Positions 8,900 to 17,055 of a stretch of DNA of 64,000 nt are shown here, in pieces. Both the position numbers and the translations under genes were made by a program. The notes under the pieces are model-generated. The model was not told where the DNA came from. It saw only the letters and a program-made list of their open reading frames with translations, and did not search any database. Origin of the DNA: Saccharothrix coeruleofusca (lineage in GTDB: Bacteria > Actinomycetota > Actinomycetes > Mycobacteriales > Pseudonocardiaceae); the NCBI RefSeq assembly GCF_014648515.1, contig NZ_BMRG01000016.1:34889-98888 (forward strand), written 5' to 3'. Numbering within the stretch: the stretch's first letter is position 1; every line of letters begins with the position of its first letter.

Positions 8900-9958
8900 A
8901 TGGCGCGAAACACCACCCACGCCATCATCGGCTGCGGCCGCGTCGCACCGAATCACCTGGACGCTTTCTCAGTGATTCCGGGGGTAACTGTTAAATGGGC
9001 GTGCGACCGCACCCCGGAACACGCCGCCGAACTGGCGGGAGTCGGTGGAGCCGTCAAGGTGACCGACGATTACCGCGAAGTGCTGGCCGACGACTCGGTG
9101 GACAGCGTGTCCATCACCGTCGACCACGCCCAGCACGCCGAACTGGCCGCGGCCGCGCTGCGGGCGGGCAAGCACGTGCTGGTGGAGAAGCCGCTGGCGA
9201 TGACCGCGGCGGAGGGTCAGGAGCTGGTCGCGCTCGCCGAGAGCGCAGGCCTGGTGCTGTCCGTGGTCTCCCAGCACCGGTACGACCCGCTGGTCGTGGC
9301 CGCTCGCCGGTGGCTGCGCGACGGGCTGCTCGGCAGGCTGGTGTCGGTGAACACCGTGCTGCAGTGCGGCCGCACCCCGGCCTACTACCAGGACAGCTAC
9401 TGGCGGGGCAGCTGGGCGGGCGAGGGCGGCTCCGCGCTGGTCAACCAGGGCTACCACGGCTTGGACGTGACGCGCTGGTTGTGCGACGGGCTGGACGTCG
9501 TCAGCGCCGCGGCGGGCACGACGTGCCTGCGGGAGGCGATGGAGACCGAGGACACCTTCGCCGCACTGCTGCGCAGTCCCTCGGGCGCGCTGGTGACCTT
9601 CTCCGTGACGGTCGCGAGCGTGGTGGCGTGGCGCAGCCGGATCACCCTCGTCGGCACCGGGGGCACGGTCGTGTTCGACCTCGACCACCCCGGCACGCTG
9701 CACTTCGCCGAGGGCGGCGAGCAGCTGCTGCGCGAGGTCGAGCTCCAGCGGGCCCGCGCCGTGCGGGAGGAGCCGTCCGGGATCGATTACTACGGCATCT
9801 CCCACCGCGCCCAGGCAGTCGACTTCTGCGAGTCGATCCGCACCGGGAAGCCGATGGCCGCCAGCGGCCGGGCCGGTCTGGAGACCCTGCTGCTGCTGGA
9901 CGAGCTGTACCGGGTGGGCGCGGGGCAGGCGCGGCCTGCGGCCGTGGCCGTGGGCTGA
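8900..9958 (+). CDS. Gfo/Idh/MocA family NAD(P)-dependent oxidoreductase
   Basis: 352 residues from ATG 8900, which has GGGGACGG just upstream. The N-terminal Rossmann fold reads HAIIGCGRVAPNHLDAF. The family motif EKPL with its catalytic lysine is in HVLVEKPLAMTA (~residue 97), and the C-terminal alpha/beta substrate domain begins at SVNTVLQCG. NQGYHGLDVTRWL carries the usual His/Asp region. It heads the rightward operon, nine bases before the LigB gene. Members oxidise or reduce sugars, cyclitols or imines; with a transketolase encoded divergently, a sugar- or cyclitol-derived precursor is plausible but unproven. Confidence 0.9.
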   Translation: MARNTTHAIIGCGRVAPNHLDAFSVIPGVTVKWACDRTPEHAAELAGVGGAVKVTDDYREVLADDSVDSVSITVDHAQHAELAAAALRAGKHVLVEKPLAMTAAEGQELVALAESAGLVLSVVSQHRYDPLVVAARRWLRDGLLGRLVSVNTVLQCGRTPAYYQDSYWRGSWAGEGGSALVNQGYHGLDVTRWLCDGLDVVSAAAGTTCLREAMETEDTFAALLRSPSGALVTFSVTVASVVAWRSRITLVGTGGTVVFDLDHPGTLHFAEGGEQLLREVELQRARAVREEPSGIDYYGISHRAQAVDFCESIRTGKPMAASGRAGLETLLLLDELYRVGAGQARPAAVAVG

Positions 9959-9967
9959 GGGGGCGCG

Positions 9968-10786
9968 GTGGCCGAACTGGTAGCGGCCGCGGGCGTGCCG
10001 CACACCCCGGTCTTCCCGGCGCTGGCCCGCGGCGACAGCGAGCAAGGCCGCGACATCGCCGCGCGCTACGCAGCGGTGTCCGGGGTGCTCGCCGAAGCCG
10101 ACGCCGACGTGGTCCTGGTGCTGACGTGCGACCACATCAACACGTTCTTCCTCGACGCGTGGCCCACCTTCGCGGTGGTGGCCGCCGACAGCGTGACCGG
10201 TCCCAGCGATGAGGTGCCGGGGGTGGAGCGGACCGAGCTGGCCGCGGCAGGCGCGGTCGGCAAGCACCTGCACGAGCGGTTGCTGCGCCAGCAGTTCGAC
10301 CCGGTGCTGTCGCAGCACTGCACCGTGGACCACTCCATCTCGGTGCCGCTGCACTTCCTCAACCCCGCGGGCCTGCCGGTGGTGCCGGTGTTCGTCAACG
10401 GGATGGTCGGGCCGCTGCCGTCCGCCGCCCGCTGCCGGGCGTTCGGCGACGCCATCCGCAACGCCGTCGCCGACCTGCCGCCGATGCGGGTCGCGGTGGT
10501 GGCCAGCGGCAGCTTCTCCCTCGAGGTGGGCGGCCCGCGGATGGACCGGGGAAAGCTCTACGGCATCCCGGATCCCGGCTGGGCCGCGCGGGTGTCCGAG
10601 CACCTGGCGGCGGGCAGGCTGGACCAGCTGGCCGACGAGGCCACCACCGCGCAGATCGAGCGGGCGGGCAGCGTCTCCGGCGAGCTCCTGCCCTGGATCG
10701 CGATGGCCGAGGCCGCCCGCGACCTGCCGCTGTCCGTCCTGGACCACCGCCCCGGAGAGGGCCACGCGTTCGCCGCCTGGAGCTGA
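9968..10786 (+). CDS. Class III extradiol ring-cleavage dioxygenase, LigB-type catalytic subunit
   Basis: 272 residues, GTG start nine bases after the previous stop. It shows the LigB superfamily pattern: an N-terminal metal histidine in GVPHTPVFPALA, a second in VLVLTCDHINTFFLD, the catalytic His region HCTVDHSISVPLHFL, and acidic residues in the C-terminal helix (LLPWIAMAEAA). Such Fe(II) enzymes split catechols or hydroxylated aromatic acids next to the two hydroxyls. Its small partner LigA follows at once. An extradiol enzyme inside an NRPS/PKS cluster suggests that an aromatic precursor is opened to a semialdehyde, which could re-close with nitrogen into a pyridine or pyrrole unit; that is inference. 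Confidence 0.87.
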   Translation: MAELVAAAGVPHTPVFPALARGDSEQGRDIAARYAAVSGVLAEADADVVLVLTCDHINTFFLDAWPTFAVVAADSVTGPSDEVPGVERTELAAAGAVGKHLHERLLRQQFDPVLSQHCTVDHSISVPLHFLNPAGLPVVPVFVNGMVGPLPSAARCRAFGDAIRNAVADLPPMRVAVVASGSFSLEVGGPRMDRGKLYGIPDPGWAARVSEHLAAGRLDQLADEATTAQIERAGSVSGELLPWIAMAEAARDLPLSVLDHRPGEGHAFAAWS

Positions 10787-10789
10787 TCG

Positions 10790-11071
10790 ATGTCCGTCTA
10801 CGAGATCAACCGGATCTGCTACCTCGTCGCGCACGACGATGAATTCCGCGGTCGCCTGCGCACCGACCCGCGGCGGCAGCTCGACGAGTTCGCGCTGACG
10901 GAGCCGGAACGCGCGGCGCTGCTCGCCGGTGACGTCCGCGCGCTCTACGACCGCGGCGCGCACCCGGTCCTGCTGGTCCGGCTCGGCACGCACCGCGTGC
11001 TCGGCCTCACACCCGAGCTGTATGCCGAGCGAATCCGCACAGCGCGTCCCGGAAATGGCGAACAGAAGTGA
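10790..11071 (+). CDS. LigA-type small subunit of extradiol dioxygenase
   Basis: 93 residues, helical, starting three bases after the LigB stop. EINRICYLVAHDDEFRGRL and LDEFALTEPERAALLAGDV match the LigA fold, which caps the LigB active site in protocatechuate 4,5-dioxygenase. Residues ~60-75 (RGAHPVLLVRLGTHRVLG) are the conserved end of the fold. The gene pair therefore encodes a two-component LigAB-like enzyme. The short tail after residue 80 is unremarkable. Its stop overlaps the start region of the next flavoenzyme, so the three are co-translated. Confidence 0.85.
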   Translation: MSVYEINRICYLVAHDDEFRGRLRTDPRRQLDEFALTEPERAALLAGDVRALYDRGAHPVLLVRLGTHRVLGLTPELYAERIRTARPGNGEQK

Positions 11072-12288
11072 TGGCGGAAAACGTCTACGACCACATAATC
11101 GTCGGCGCCGGGGCGCTGGGCAGCGCCACCGCGTACTGGCTGAGCCGGACCACCGGTGGCCGTGTCCTGGTCTGCGAGCAGTTCTCCCCCGGCCACCCCC
11201 GGGGCTCCTCCGACGACCACTCCCGGATAATCCGGCACGCCTACCACTCCCCGATCTACACCGCGTTGACGCCTGCCGCCTACCAGACGTGGGAGGAGGT
11301 CGAGCAGGACAGCGGCCGGACGCTCCTGGTCCGCACCGGCGGCCTCGACTTCGCCGTCGAGGGCACACCCGGTTTCACCGTGTTGCGGAGCTACCAGGAC
11401 GCCTTGGACGCGGGCGGCATCCCGTACGACGTGCTGGACGCCGCCGCGGTGCGCGCCCAGTGGCCGCAGTGGAACATCGACGACGGCACAACCGCGTTGT
11501 ACCAACGCGACGGAGGGTTCATCGACATCCGGCGCGCCACCCGCACGCACCTCGACCTGGCCGTCGACCGGGGTGTCACCGTCATGAGCGAGTGCGTCGT
11601 GCGGGACGTCGAGGCGACCGACACCGGGGTCGACATCCGCACCAGCAAGGGGGATTTCAGCGCCGGGTCGCTGGTGCTGTGCGCGGGCAGCTGGTTGTCC
11701 GGGGTGCTCGACCGCCTCGGCAGCCCATTCACCATCACCCTGTCGCAGGAGCAGGTCCAGTACTTCGCCGCAGACGACCTCGACCAGTTCGCCCCGACGA
11801 GGTTCCCGATCTGGATCTGGCACGGTGACGAGGAGTTCTACGGCATCCCGGTCTACGGCGAGCGGGCGGTGAAAGCCGCACGGGACATGGCCGGGAAGTT
11901 CGTCACGGTCGATACCCGCGGCTACGAACCGGACCCGGCGGAGACCGCGCTGGTGCGGGCGTTCCTCCGGGAGCGGCTGCCCGCCTGCGACGGGCGGGCT
12001 GTGCTGGCCAAGACGTGCGTCTACGACCTGTCCCGCGACCGGGACCTGATCGTCGACGCGATGCCGGGTCATCCGCGGGTGTTCGTGGCCGTGGGGGCGG
12101 GCCACGCGGGCAAGTTCGCGAGCCTGATCGGTCGGGTGCTCACCGACCTCGTGCTGGACGGCCGCACCCGCTACCCGGTCGAGGCCTTCCGGGCCGACCG
12201 GCCGTCGCTGGCGCCGACCGCGCCGGTCCGGTTCCACCTGGGCGCGCAGGCCGCCGGGGGCGCAGCTAGTGGAACGACAGGTTCCTGA
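11071..12288 (+). CDS. Sarcosine oxidase/N-methyltryptophan oxidase-type FAD enzyme (DAO family)
   Basis: 405 residues. The FAD-binding motif HIIVGAGALGSATAYWL is at the N-terminus, and the family segment GSSDDHSRIIRHAY follows. KTCVYDLSRDRDLIVD near residue 315 places a cysteine where monomeric sarcosine oxidases attach FAD covalently, and GAGHAGKFASLIGRVL is the C-terminal FAD contact. It therefore probably oxidises a C-N bond of an amino or N-methyl amino acid, or a cyclic imine/amine, releasing hydrogen peroxide. ATG 11071 shares a base with the LigA stop; GTG 11068 is an alternative start. It ends the rightward operon begun at 8900. Confidence 0.87.
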   Translation: MAENVYDHIIVGAGALGSATAYWLSRTTGGRVLVCEQFSPGHPRGSSDDHSRIIRHAYHSPIYTALTPAAYQTWEEVEQDSGRTLLVRTGGLDFAVEGTPGFTVLRSYQDALDAGGIPYDVLDAAAVRAQWPQWNIDDGTTALYQRDGGFIDIRRATRTHLDLAVDRGVTVMSECVVRDVEATDTGVDIRTSKGDFSAGSLVLCAGSWLSGVLDRLGSPFTITLSQEQVQYFAADDLDQFAPTRFPIWIWHGDEEFYGIPVYGERAVKAARDMAGKFVTVDTRGYEPDPAETALVRAFLRERLPACDGRAVLAKTCVYDLSRDRDLIVDAMPGHPRVFVAVGAGHAGKFASLIGRVLTDLVLDGRTRYPVEAFRADRPSLAPTAPVRFHLGAQAAGGAASGTTGS

Positions 12289-12314
12289 ACGGCGAGCGGG
12301 GTGGACTTCACCAC

Positions 12315-12345
12315 CGGACGGCAAGATCCTGTAAACGGCCGTCCG
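12315..12345. terminator. Hairpin downstream of the Gfo/LigAB/oxidase operon
   Basis: CGGACGGC (12315-12322) pairs perfectly with GCCGTCCG (12338-12345) around a 15-base A-rich loop, 27 bases after the oxidase stop. There is no T tract, as is common for terminators in high-GC actinomycetes. It could equally be part of the 5' leader of the small ORF at 12395. Confidence 0.45.
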
Positions 12346-12394
12346 TTGATGGTGAGAAGAACCAGGCTCCATTCCTGTCTGCCGGGAGGCTTCT

Positions 12395-12544
12395 GTGTCC
12401 TCTGTGCGATTCTCCAGCAAGGAATTCGCCAGCAAGCAGTTGTCCAGCGCACAACACCGATCCACCGTTCCACGCGGATGCGGCGACACCGGCTGGAACG
12501 CCTCGGCCGCGGGCCGCGCCACCTGGCGCGGTCACGAGGGGTGA
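12395..12544 (+). CDS. Small ORF (49 aa) coupled to the HxlR regulator gene
   Basis: A GTG start has an almost ideal ribosome site, GGGAGG followed by five bases. The predicted peptide is 49 residues, Ser/Arg/Lys-rich, with FSSKEFASKQLSSAQ in the first half and one cysteine in PRGCGDTGWN. Its stop lies within GTGA at 12541-12544, six bases before the chosen HxlR start and overlapping the alternative one. I do not recognise a family. It may be a leader peptide coupling translation to the regulator, a peptide substrate, or a chance ORF; the strong ribosome site and coupling are the only evidence. Confidence 0.35.
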   Translation: MSSVRFSSKEFASKQLSSAQHRSTVPRGCGDTGWNASAAGRATWRGHEG

Positions 12545-12549
12545 GCGCC

Positions 12550-12954
12550 GTGCGGGGTTCCCGGAGGCCTGCGGCGCCCGCCCTCGCGAGGATCGCCGGA
12601 CAGCCGATGACGCAGGTGCTCGACACGCTGTCCAGGCGGTGGTCGGTGCTGGTGGTCAACGCCGTCTCGGCCGGGTACTGCCGGTTCAACGAGCTGCACC
12701 GCCACCTGGAGGGGATCAACCACAAGGTGCTCATCGAGACGCTCTACCGGCTCCAGCGCGACGGCTACCTGACCGGGCCGCTGACCGCACCCCCGCGCCG
12801 GGGCAACCGGACCGACGCCGTGCCGTACGAGCTGACCAGCCTCGGCCGCAACTTCCGCGACCTGGTGCACGCCCTCGACGAGTGGAGCGAGCGCCACGAG
12901 GAGCACCTGACCCGTGCCCGTGAGGACTTCGACCGGCTGCGGGCGACGGCCTGA
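12550..12954 (+). CDS. HxlR-family winged-helix transcriptional regulator
   Basis: 134 residues from GTG 12550, preceded nine bases upstream by GAGGGG; GTG 12541 is the alternative. The fold is typical: the tetramer helix and opening VLDTLSRRWSVLVVNAV, recognition segment CRFNELHRHLEGINHKVLIETL, then LQRDGYLTG and a basic wing before YELTSLGRNFRDLVHALDEW. HxlR proteins are usually small repressors or sensors of aldehydes, quinones or related reactive compounds, which would suit a cluster that makes ring-opened aldehydes. Likely target: the GTAC array at 8783-8817 (inference). The aminotransferase follows 40 bases downstream. Confidence 0.85.
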   Translation: MRGSRRPAAPALARIAGQPMTQVLDTLSRRWSVLVVNAVSAGYCRFNELHRHLEGINHKVLIETLYRLQRDGYLTGPLTAPPRRGNRTDAVPYELTSLGRNFRDLVHALDEWSERHEEHLTRAREDFDRLRATA

Positions 12955-12994
12955 GCAGCGCTGTGACCGGACTTCGAGGAGAGGTGGAGATCCC

Positions 12995-13951
12995 GTGACG
13001 ATGCCTGCCGACCGGCCCGACCGCGTGATCTGGCGCAACGGCGAGTTCATCCCGTGGAACGAGGCGGTCGTGCACGTCAATGCCGTTGGCCACGCCTCGG
13101 TGTCCGCGGCCTTCGAAGGCGTGCACTCCTACTGGAGCCCGCAGCGCGGTCAGCTGCTGGGATTCCGGTTCCGCGATCACATGCAGCGGATGCTCGACTC
13201 GCTGCGGCTGAGCTGGCTGGCGCCGCCGTTCGACGCCGACGAGCTCGTCGCCGCCGCGGTGGAGCTGCTGCGGCGGGTGAGCGAGCCCGGCCGCGACGTC
13301 TACGTCCGGCCGTGGGGATTCGCCGCGGGGCTGCACCGCGAGCAGATGGTGCCCGCGGGCACACCGGCCGAGATCGTGATCGACAGCTGGGACTTCGAGA
13401 GCAAGCTGGGCCGGGGGCGCACCTGCACGCTCGCGGTCAGCTCGTGGCCGCGGTTCAACACCAACGCATCCCCGGCCACGATGAAGGTGTTCGCGAATTA
13501 CCACAACGGCAGGCTCGGCACCATAGACGCCCGCCGACGTGGTGCGGATTGGCCGATCTTCACCAACGGCAACGGCGAGGTGACCGAGAGCTCGGGGGCC
13601 TGCATCGCGGTGATCAAGGACGGCGTGGTGGCCACCCCGGACCTGTCCAGCGGCGTGCTCGACAGCATCACCAGGCGCACCGTGCTGCAACTGGCCGAGG
13701 AAGCGGGCATCCCCACGCAGACGCGCCGGATCGACCGCACGGAGCTGTACCTCGCCGACGAGATCTTCCTGGTCGGAACGGCCGCGGAGATCCTGCCCGC
13801 GGTCGAGGTGGACGGTTTCCCGATCGGCACCGGCCAGGCCGGACCGGTGACCCGGCAGCTGGAGGCGGCCTACCACGACGTGGTTCGCGGCGTGGTCGAC
13901 TCGCACGAGGAGTGGTTGGTCCCGGTGGAGCGCGCGCGCGTCGCCGGGTGA
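12995..13951 (+). CDS. Class IV (branched-chain-type) PLP aminotransferase
   Basis: 318 residues from GTG 12995 with GGTGGAG just upstream. The IlvE/D-amino-acid aminotransferase fold is clear: VIWRNGEFIPWNEAVVHVN at the start, GVHSYWS, and the presumed PLP lysine in ATMKVFANYHNGRLG. FTNGNGEVTESSGACIAVI and SSGVLDSITRRTVLQLAEE bind the cofactor phosphate, and ELYLADEIFLVGTAAEILP closes the active site. It probably aminates a keto acid, or makes the reverse reaction, for a cluster building block. It sits with the HxlR gene and ends at a strong bidirectional terminator. Confidence 0.9.
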   Translation: MTMPADRPDRVIWRNGEFIPWNEAVVHVNAVGHASVSAAFEGVHSYWSPQRGQLLGFRFRDHMQRMLDSLRLSWLAPPFDADELVAAAVELLRRVSEPGRDVYVRPWGFAAGLHREQMVPAGTPAEIVIDSWDFESKLGRGRTCTLAVSSWPRFNTNASPATMKVFANYHNGRLGTIDARRRGADWPIFTNGNGEVTESSGACIAVIKDGVVATPDLSSGVLDSITRRTVLQLAEEAGIPTQTRRIDRTELYLADEIFLVGTAAEILPAVEVDGFPIGTGQAGPVTRQLEAAYHDVVRGVVDSHEEWLVPVERARVAG

Positions 13952-13962
13952 CCCGATCTCCG

Positions 13963-14000
13963 CGATCCGCGCAGCGGGCGGTCGTCCGCTGCGCGGATCG
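13963..14000. terminator. Strong bidirectional terminator hairpin
   Basis: A perfect 15-bp stem (13963-13977 with 13986-14000, CGATCCGCGCAGCGG and its complement) closes an 8-base loop, eleven bases after the aminotransferase stop. The convergent LuxR gene ends at 14450, so it can stop transcription from either side. Confidence 0.8.
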
Positions 14001-14330
14001 AATGCGGGTACCGATCCCGCCGTCGCGCAGTGAGCGCGATCAGGCGACCGGGTGGTGTCGGGTTGTCCGGCAGGCGGCCGGGCTGAGGCGGCCGGGCTGA
14101 GGCAGCAGGCGCTGGAGTGGCCGCGGGAGTGGCTGCGGCGGGTGTCGCACCAGCCCTCGACGCAGCGCGGTGGCGAAGAACAACCCCGCGATGGCGTTGT
14201 GGTTCCACACCGGCCCTCACGGCCACCGGACAGCCGCACATCCGGCTCGTCGGCGAGGACCGCGGGTAGGGCGGTGCGGCAGAAGCGCCGGAGCGGGAAT
14301 CACCCTTGGCGTGATGCCCTCGTCGACGCC

Positions 14331-14384
14331 TCGCGCGCGTCCAGGGGCGCGAACGAGGCGTTCATCGCTCCTGGACGCGCGCGA
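14331..14384. repeat. Long perfect inverted repeat in convergent intergenic region
   Basis: TCGCGCGCGTCCAGG (14331-14345) is repeated inverted at 14370-14384 around a 24-base spacer that itself contains GAAC/GTTC arms. It lies 66 bases beyond the end of the leftward LuxR gene and is probably its terminator. The rest of 14001-14449 has no supported gene: short reading frames on both strands show no recognisable domain or ribosome site. Confidence 0.6.
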
Positions 14385-14449
14385 ACACCGTGAGGGGGCA
14401 TCCACGCGGAGACCGATTCCGCTGGTCCCAGGTGGTGGGTCGGCGGGGA

Positions 14450-15151
14450 TCAAGCCCCTACTTGTTCCCCGCTCTGCTGAGAACGCCACCGCACCCGTGG
14501 GGTGTTCGGCCTGGAGACGTAACCGAACTCCATCGCGTTGATCACCATCTCGACCTTGGTGGCGGCGTTCAGCTTCTCCCGGATCCGGCGGGCGTACGTA
14601 CCGACCGTGGCCTCGGACAACCCCATTCGGCGGGCGACCTGCCGGTAGGTCAGCCCGTCCCCGATGTGCCGCATGGTCTCGATCTCGCGGCGGCTGAGCG
14701 AAGCACGCAGGCCGGGGGGCGTGTAGCGGGGCTCGCGGCCTGCCCTGACCTCCGCGGCGAGCTGGCGCATGGCGGTGATGAGCTGCGAGATCTCCGCGTC
14801 GTGCTCGACCACTCGGTGGACGCCCGCGTCGGCTGCGAGCGCGCGTGTCGCGGGATTGTCCGAGGAGGCCAGCAGCACTACCCTGCTGACGTCGGTCAAC
14901 GCGCGGACCTTCGCCGCGCACGGCGGCTCACCCAGTGAGTCGATCCCGACGACGGTCAGGTCGGCGGGCTCGGCAGCGGTCAGCGAGTCCAATGACTCGA
15001 CCGACTCGACCACCCGGAACCGGTCCTCCGTGGTCGCGGCCCAGACCGCACCGGCTCGCGCCAACGGGTGTCGTACGACGAAGGCCACGGTACACCATCG
15101 GTGATCCCCGTCCTGCGGTCCGGATGCGAGCGGACTGATCGGCTTCGTCAC
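14450..15151 (-). CDS. LuxR/NarL-family transcriptional regulator
   Basis: 233 residues; GTG start with GAGGAGG seven bases upstream. The C-terminal four-helix DNA-binding domain is clear (LSRREIETMRHIGDGLTYRQ, VARRMGLSEATVGTYARRI, ~residues 150-215). The N-terminal 120 residues have a receiver-like alpha/beta pattern (VVGIDSLG, VVLLASSDNPATRALAADAG), but the acidic phospho-acceptor set is not convincing, so it may be an orphan or ligand-responsive regulator. It diverges from the MFS exporter and megasynthase and is a likely pathway-specific regulator of them. Confidence 0.85.
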   Translation of the reverse strand: MTKPISPLASGPQDGDHRWCTVAFVVRHPLARAGAVWAATTEDRFRVVESVESLDSLTAAEPADLTVVGIDSLGEPPCAAKVRALTDVSRVVLLASSDNPATRALAADAGVHRVVEHDAEISQLITAMRQLAAEVRAGREPRYTPPGLRASLSRREIETMRHIGDGLTYRQVARRMGLSEATVGTYARRIREKLNAATKVEMVINAMEFGYVSRPNTPRVRWRSQQSGEQVGA

Positions 15152-15465
15152 CGGTGAACCTCCTCTGCGGTGCCGAGGGTGGGTACACCGCAGCAGTCTT
15201 CACACGCGCGTTCCCTATCCGATCCCGATCCGTGCCCGCCGCGCGCGACCAACCCGCGCACTCCGCGCCCGGTGTTGTCAAGTCATGATTCGTGCGACTT
15301 CCCCGGTCCCGGCAGGCGCGGTGCACTGCTCCTGTGGCTCAGCGCGAGCAACAGCCCGTGGACTCGCGCCGGGTGCGCCCGGCACTTGGCGTCGAGTTCA
15401 ACGGTGTCTCCGCCCGCTGCCGCGAAACCCACGTCAACGATGGGGTACACGAGTCAGGAGTGGTG

Positions 15466-15567
15466 ATGCTTCCCAACGCAGAGCAGCGGGCGGGCAACGT
15501 GTTGACCGCGCACCGGTTCCACTCGCCCGCCCGGGCCGACGCCGCAGGCGGAACCGACCGGAACTAG
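15466..15567 (+). CDS. Small ORF (33 aa) upstream of the exporter gene
   Basis: An ATG with AGGAG five bases upstream opens a 33-residue ORF (MLPNAEQRAGNVLTAHRFHS at its start) ending in TAG. It lies about 300 bases before the MFS start in the 720-base divergent region 15152-15873. No family is recognised. It could be a leader peptide in the transcript of the exporter and megasynthase, or chance. Apart from this ORF and the palindrome at 15637 I see no other gene in the intergenic region. Confidence 0.3.
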   Translation: MLPNAEQRAGNVLTAHRFHSPARADAAGGTDRN

Positions 15568-15605
15568 GGCGAGATCGGGATCACCGGCGGCGAGCCGCAC
15601 ACGGC

Positions 15606-15659
15606 GCGCGAACGGTGCACCACCCCGGCGGTGGGTCCGGTTCGCGCGAACCGGTGCAC
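15606..15659. promoter_or_regulatory. 18-bp palindrome and direct repeat upstream of exporter/megasynthase operon
   Basis: CCGGTTCGCGCGAACCGG (15637-15654) is a perfect palindrome. The block GCGCGAACGGTGCAC (15606-15620) recurs with one extra base at 15644-15659, so half-sites occur twice about 38 bp apart. It lies 220 bases before the MFS start and 490 from the divergent LuxR gene, a good place for an operator of that regulator. Confidence 0.55.
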
Positions 15660-15873
15660 GCCGGAGCACCCGGCACCAGACCGCGACGCGGCCGGTCCGG
15701 TCGCGGCCGCCCTCTCGTCCGCCCCGGTGATCGAACGGCCCAACCACGTGACACGACCAGGGCGACTCGTGCCGCAGCGCTGCGGGCGACCGAGCGTCGT
15801 TGCGCGGAGGCCCGGCGATCAGCGCCGGACGCCACCGGCGAAGCACCCGTTGCGACCACGTCCACCAGCTCTG

Positions 15874-17055
15874 ATGGGAACGAATGCGTTGTTGCAGGAA
15901 GATCGGCGAGCTCTCCGCCTGTTCGTCGCGCTCGTCGGCGGTTACTCAGTCTCCGCGTACGGCACCTACCTCAACCTGGTCGCGTTGAGCCTGTTCACGT
16001 GGCACCTCACCGGCAGCGCGTTCACCACCGGTGTGATCATGGCGCTGCGGCTGACCTGCGGATTCCTCGGCGGACTGGTCGCAGGCCGAATCGCGGTGGC
16101 CGGTCGGACCGCCATGATCGGATCGGACATCGCCCAGGCCGCGGCCATGGTGGCCCTGGTGATCTGGCCGAGCCTGGCCGTCCTGTGCGCGGTGGCGGTG
16201 GTCATGGGCGTCGGCAACACGTTCTTCGCGGTCGCCCTGCGCAGCAGCGTCCCGCGGATGGTCGGCCAGCACCAGCGCACGAAGGCCAACGGTTACCTGG
16301 TCACGGGGCGTTCGATCGGCACGGTGCTCGGTTTCGTCTCCGCCGGAGTCCTGATACCCGCAGCCGGGTACGACGCGGCCTTCCTGGTGAACGCCGCGTC
16401 ATTCGTCGTCTGCGCCGCGACTCTGGCCGCGCTTCCGCTGGGCACCACGACACCTGAACCGTCGCGGCCGAGCGCCCCGATCGGCACGTTGAAGCTGCTG
16501 CGGACGCTTCCCGCCTGCTTCCTGGGCATGTTCGCGGTCCGCGGCGCCGACGCGCTGGGATCGGCGTCCCACAACGTCGCGCTGCCGATCTTCACCCCCG
16601 CACCGGCGTTCATGAGCCAGTTCTGGACGGCGTGGGCGATAGGCGCGTTCTCGGCGCACCACGTCGTGTCCAGGTGGGTCGAGCGACGTGGCAGCCCTCC
16701 TGGCGAGCGGGCCTTCGCGATCGGCACGTGCGTGATGTCCTTGGCGTTCTTCACCGCTTTCACCGGCCTGCCCGCGGTCGGGCTCGTCGTGGTGGTGTTC
16801 GCGGCGGGCCTGGCGGACGGACTCACCGAGATCAGCTACGTGTCCAGGCTGCAGACGTTGCCGGAGGAGCTCCGCGGCCGGGCCTTCGGCGTGTCCGCCA
16901 GCGTCGAGGCGGGCGGCTTCGCGATCGGCATGCTCATCGCCGCCGGTCTGCTGGAGGCGCTTCCTCCTCCGGCGGTCGTCGGTCTGCTCCACGGCGCCGC
17001 GCTAGTCACGGCTGGAACTCTCCTGCTGATATCGACCACTCTGAGGAGAACATGA
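15874..17055 (+). CDS. MFS transporter, probable product exporter
   Basis: 393 residues, with about 10-12 hydrophobic helices from FVALVGGYSVSAYGTYLNLV onward. The MFS loop between helices is present (GLVAGRIAVAGRTAMIGSDI), and the profile resembles the MFS_3/enterobactin-exporter type. A hydrophilic gap lies near residue 195 (TTTPEPSRPSAPIG). ATG 15874 is chosen because the hydrophobic first helix begins soon after it; the ribosome site is weak. The stop overlaps the ATG of the megasynthase (ATGA), so exporter and synthase are made together. It most likely exports the cluster product. Confidence 0.85.
   Translation: MGTNALLQEDRRALRLFVALVGGYSVSAYGTYLNLVALSLFTWHLTGSAFTTGVIMALRLTCGFLGGLVAGRIAVAGRTAMIGSDIAQAAAMVALVIWPSLAVLCAVAVVMGVGNTFFAVALRSSVPRMVGQHQRTKANGYLVTGRSIGTVLGFVSAGVLIPAAGYDAAFLVNAASFVVCAATLAALPLGTTTPEPSRPSAPIGTLKLLRTLPACFLGMFAVRGADALGSASHNVALPIFTPAPAFMSQFWTAWAIGAFSAHHVVSRWVERRGSPPGERAFAIGTCVMSLAFFTAFTGLPAVGLVVVVFAAGLADGLTEISYVSRLQTLPEELRGRAFGVSASVEAGGFAIGMLIAAGLLEALPPPAVVGLLHGAALVTAGTLLLISTTLRRT

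Noticed and set aside
12301-12549. N-terminal extension of the HxlR protein to position 12301
   Set aside because: The extra 80 residues have no HxlR homology pattern and no ribosome site; GTG 12550 with GAGGGG gives the usual family length.
14001-14449. Transposase remnant or extra gene in the convergent gap
   Set aside because: Short frames on both strands have no recognisable motif, and no terminal inverted repeats or target duplication were seen; only the terminator-like repeats are supported.
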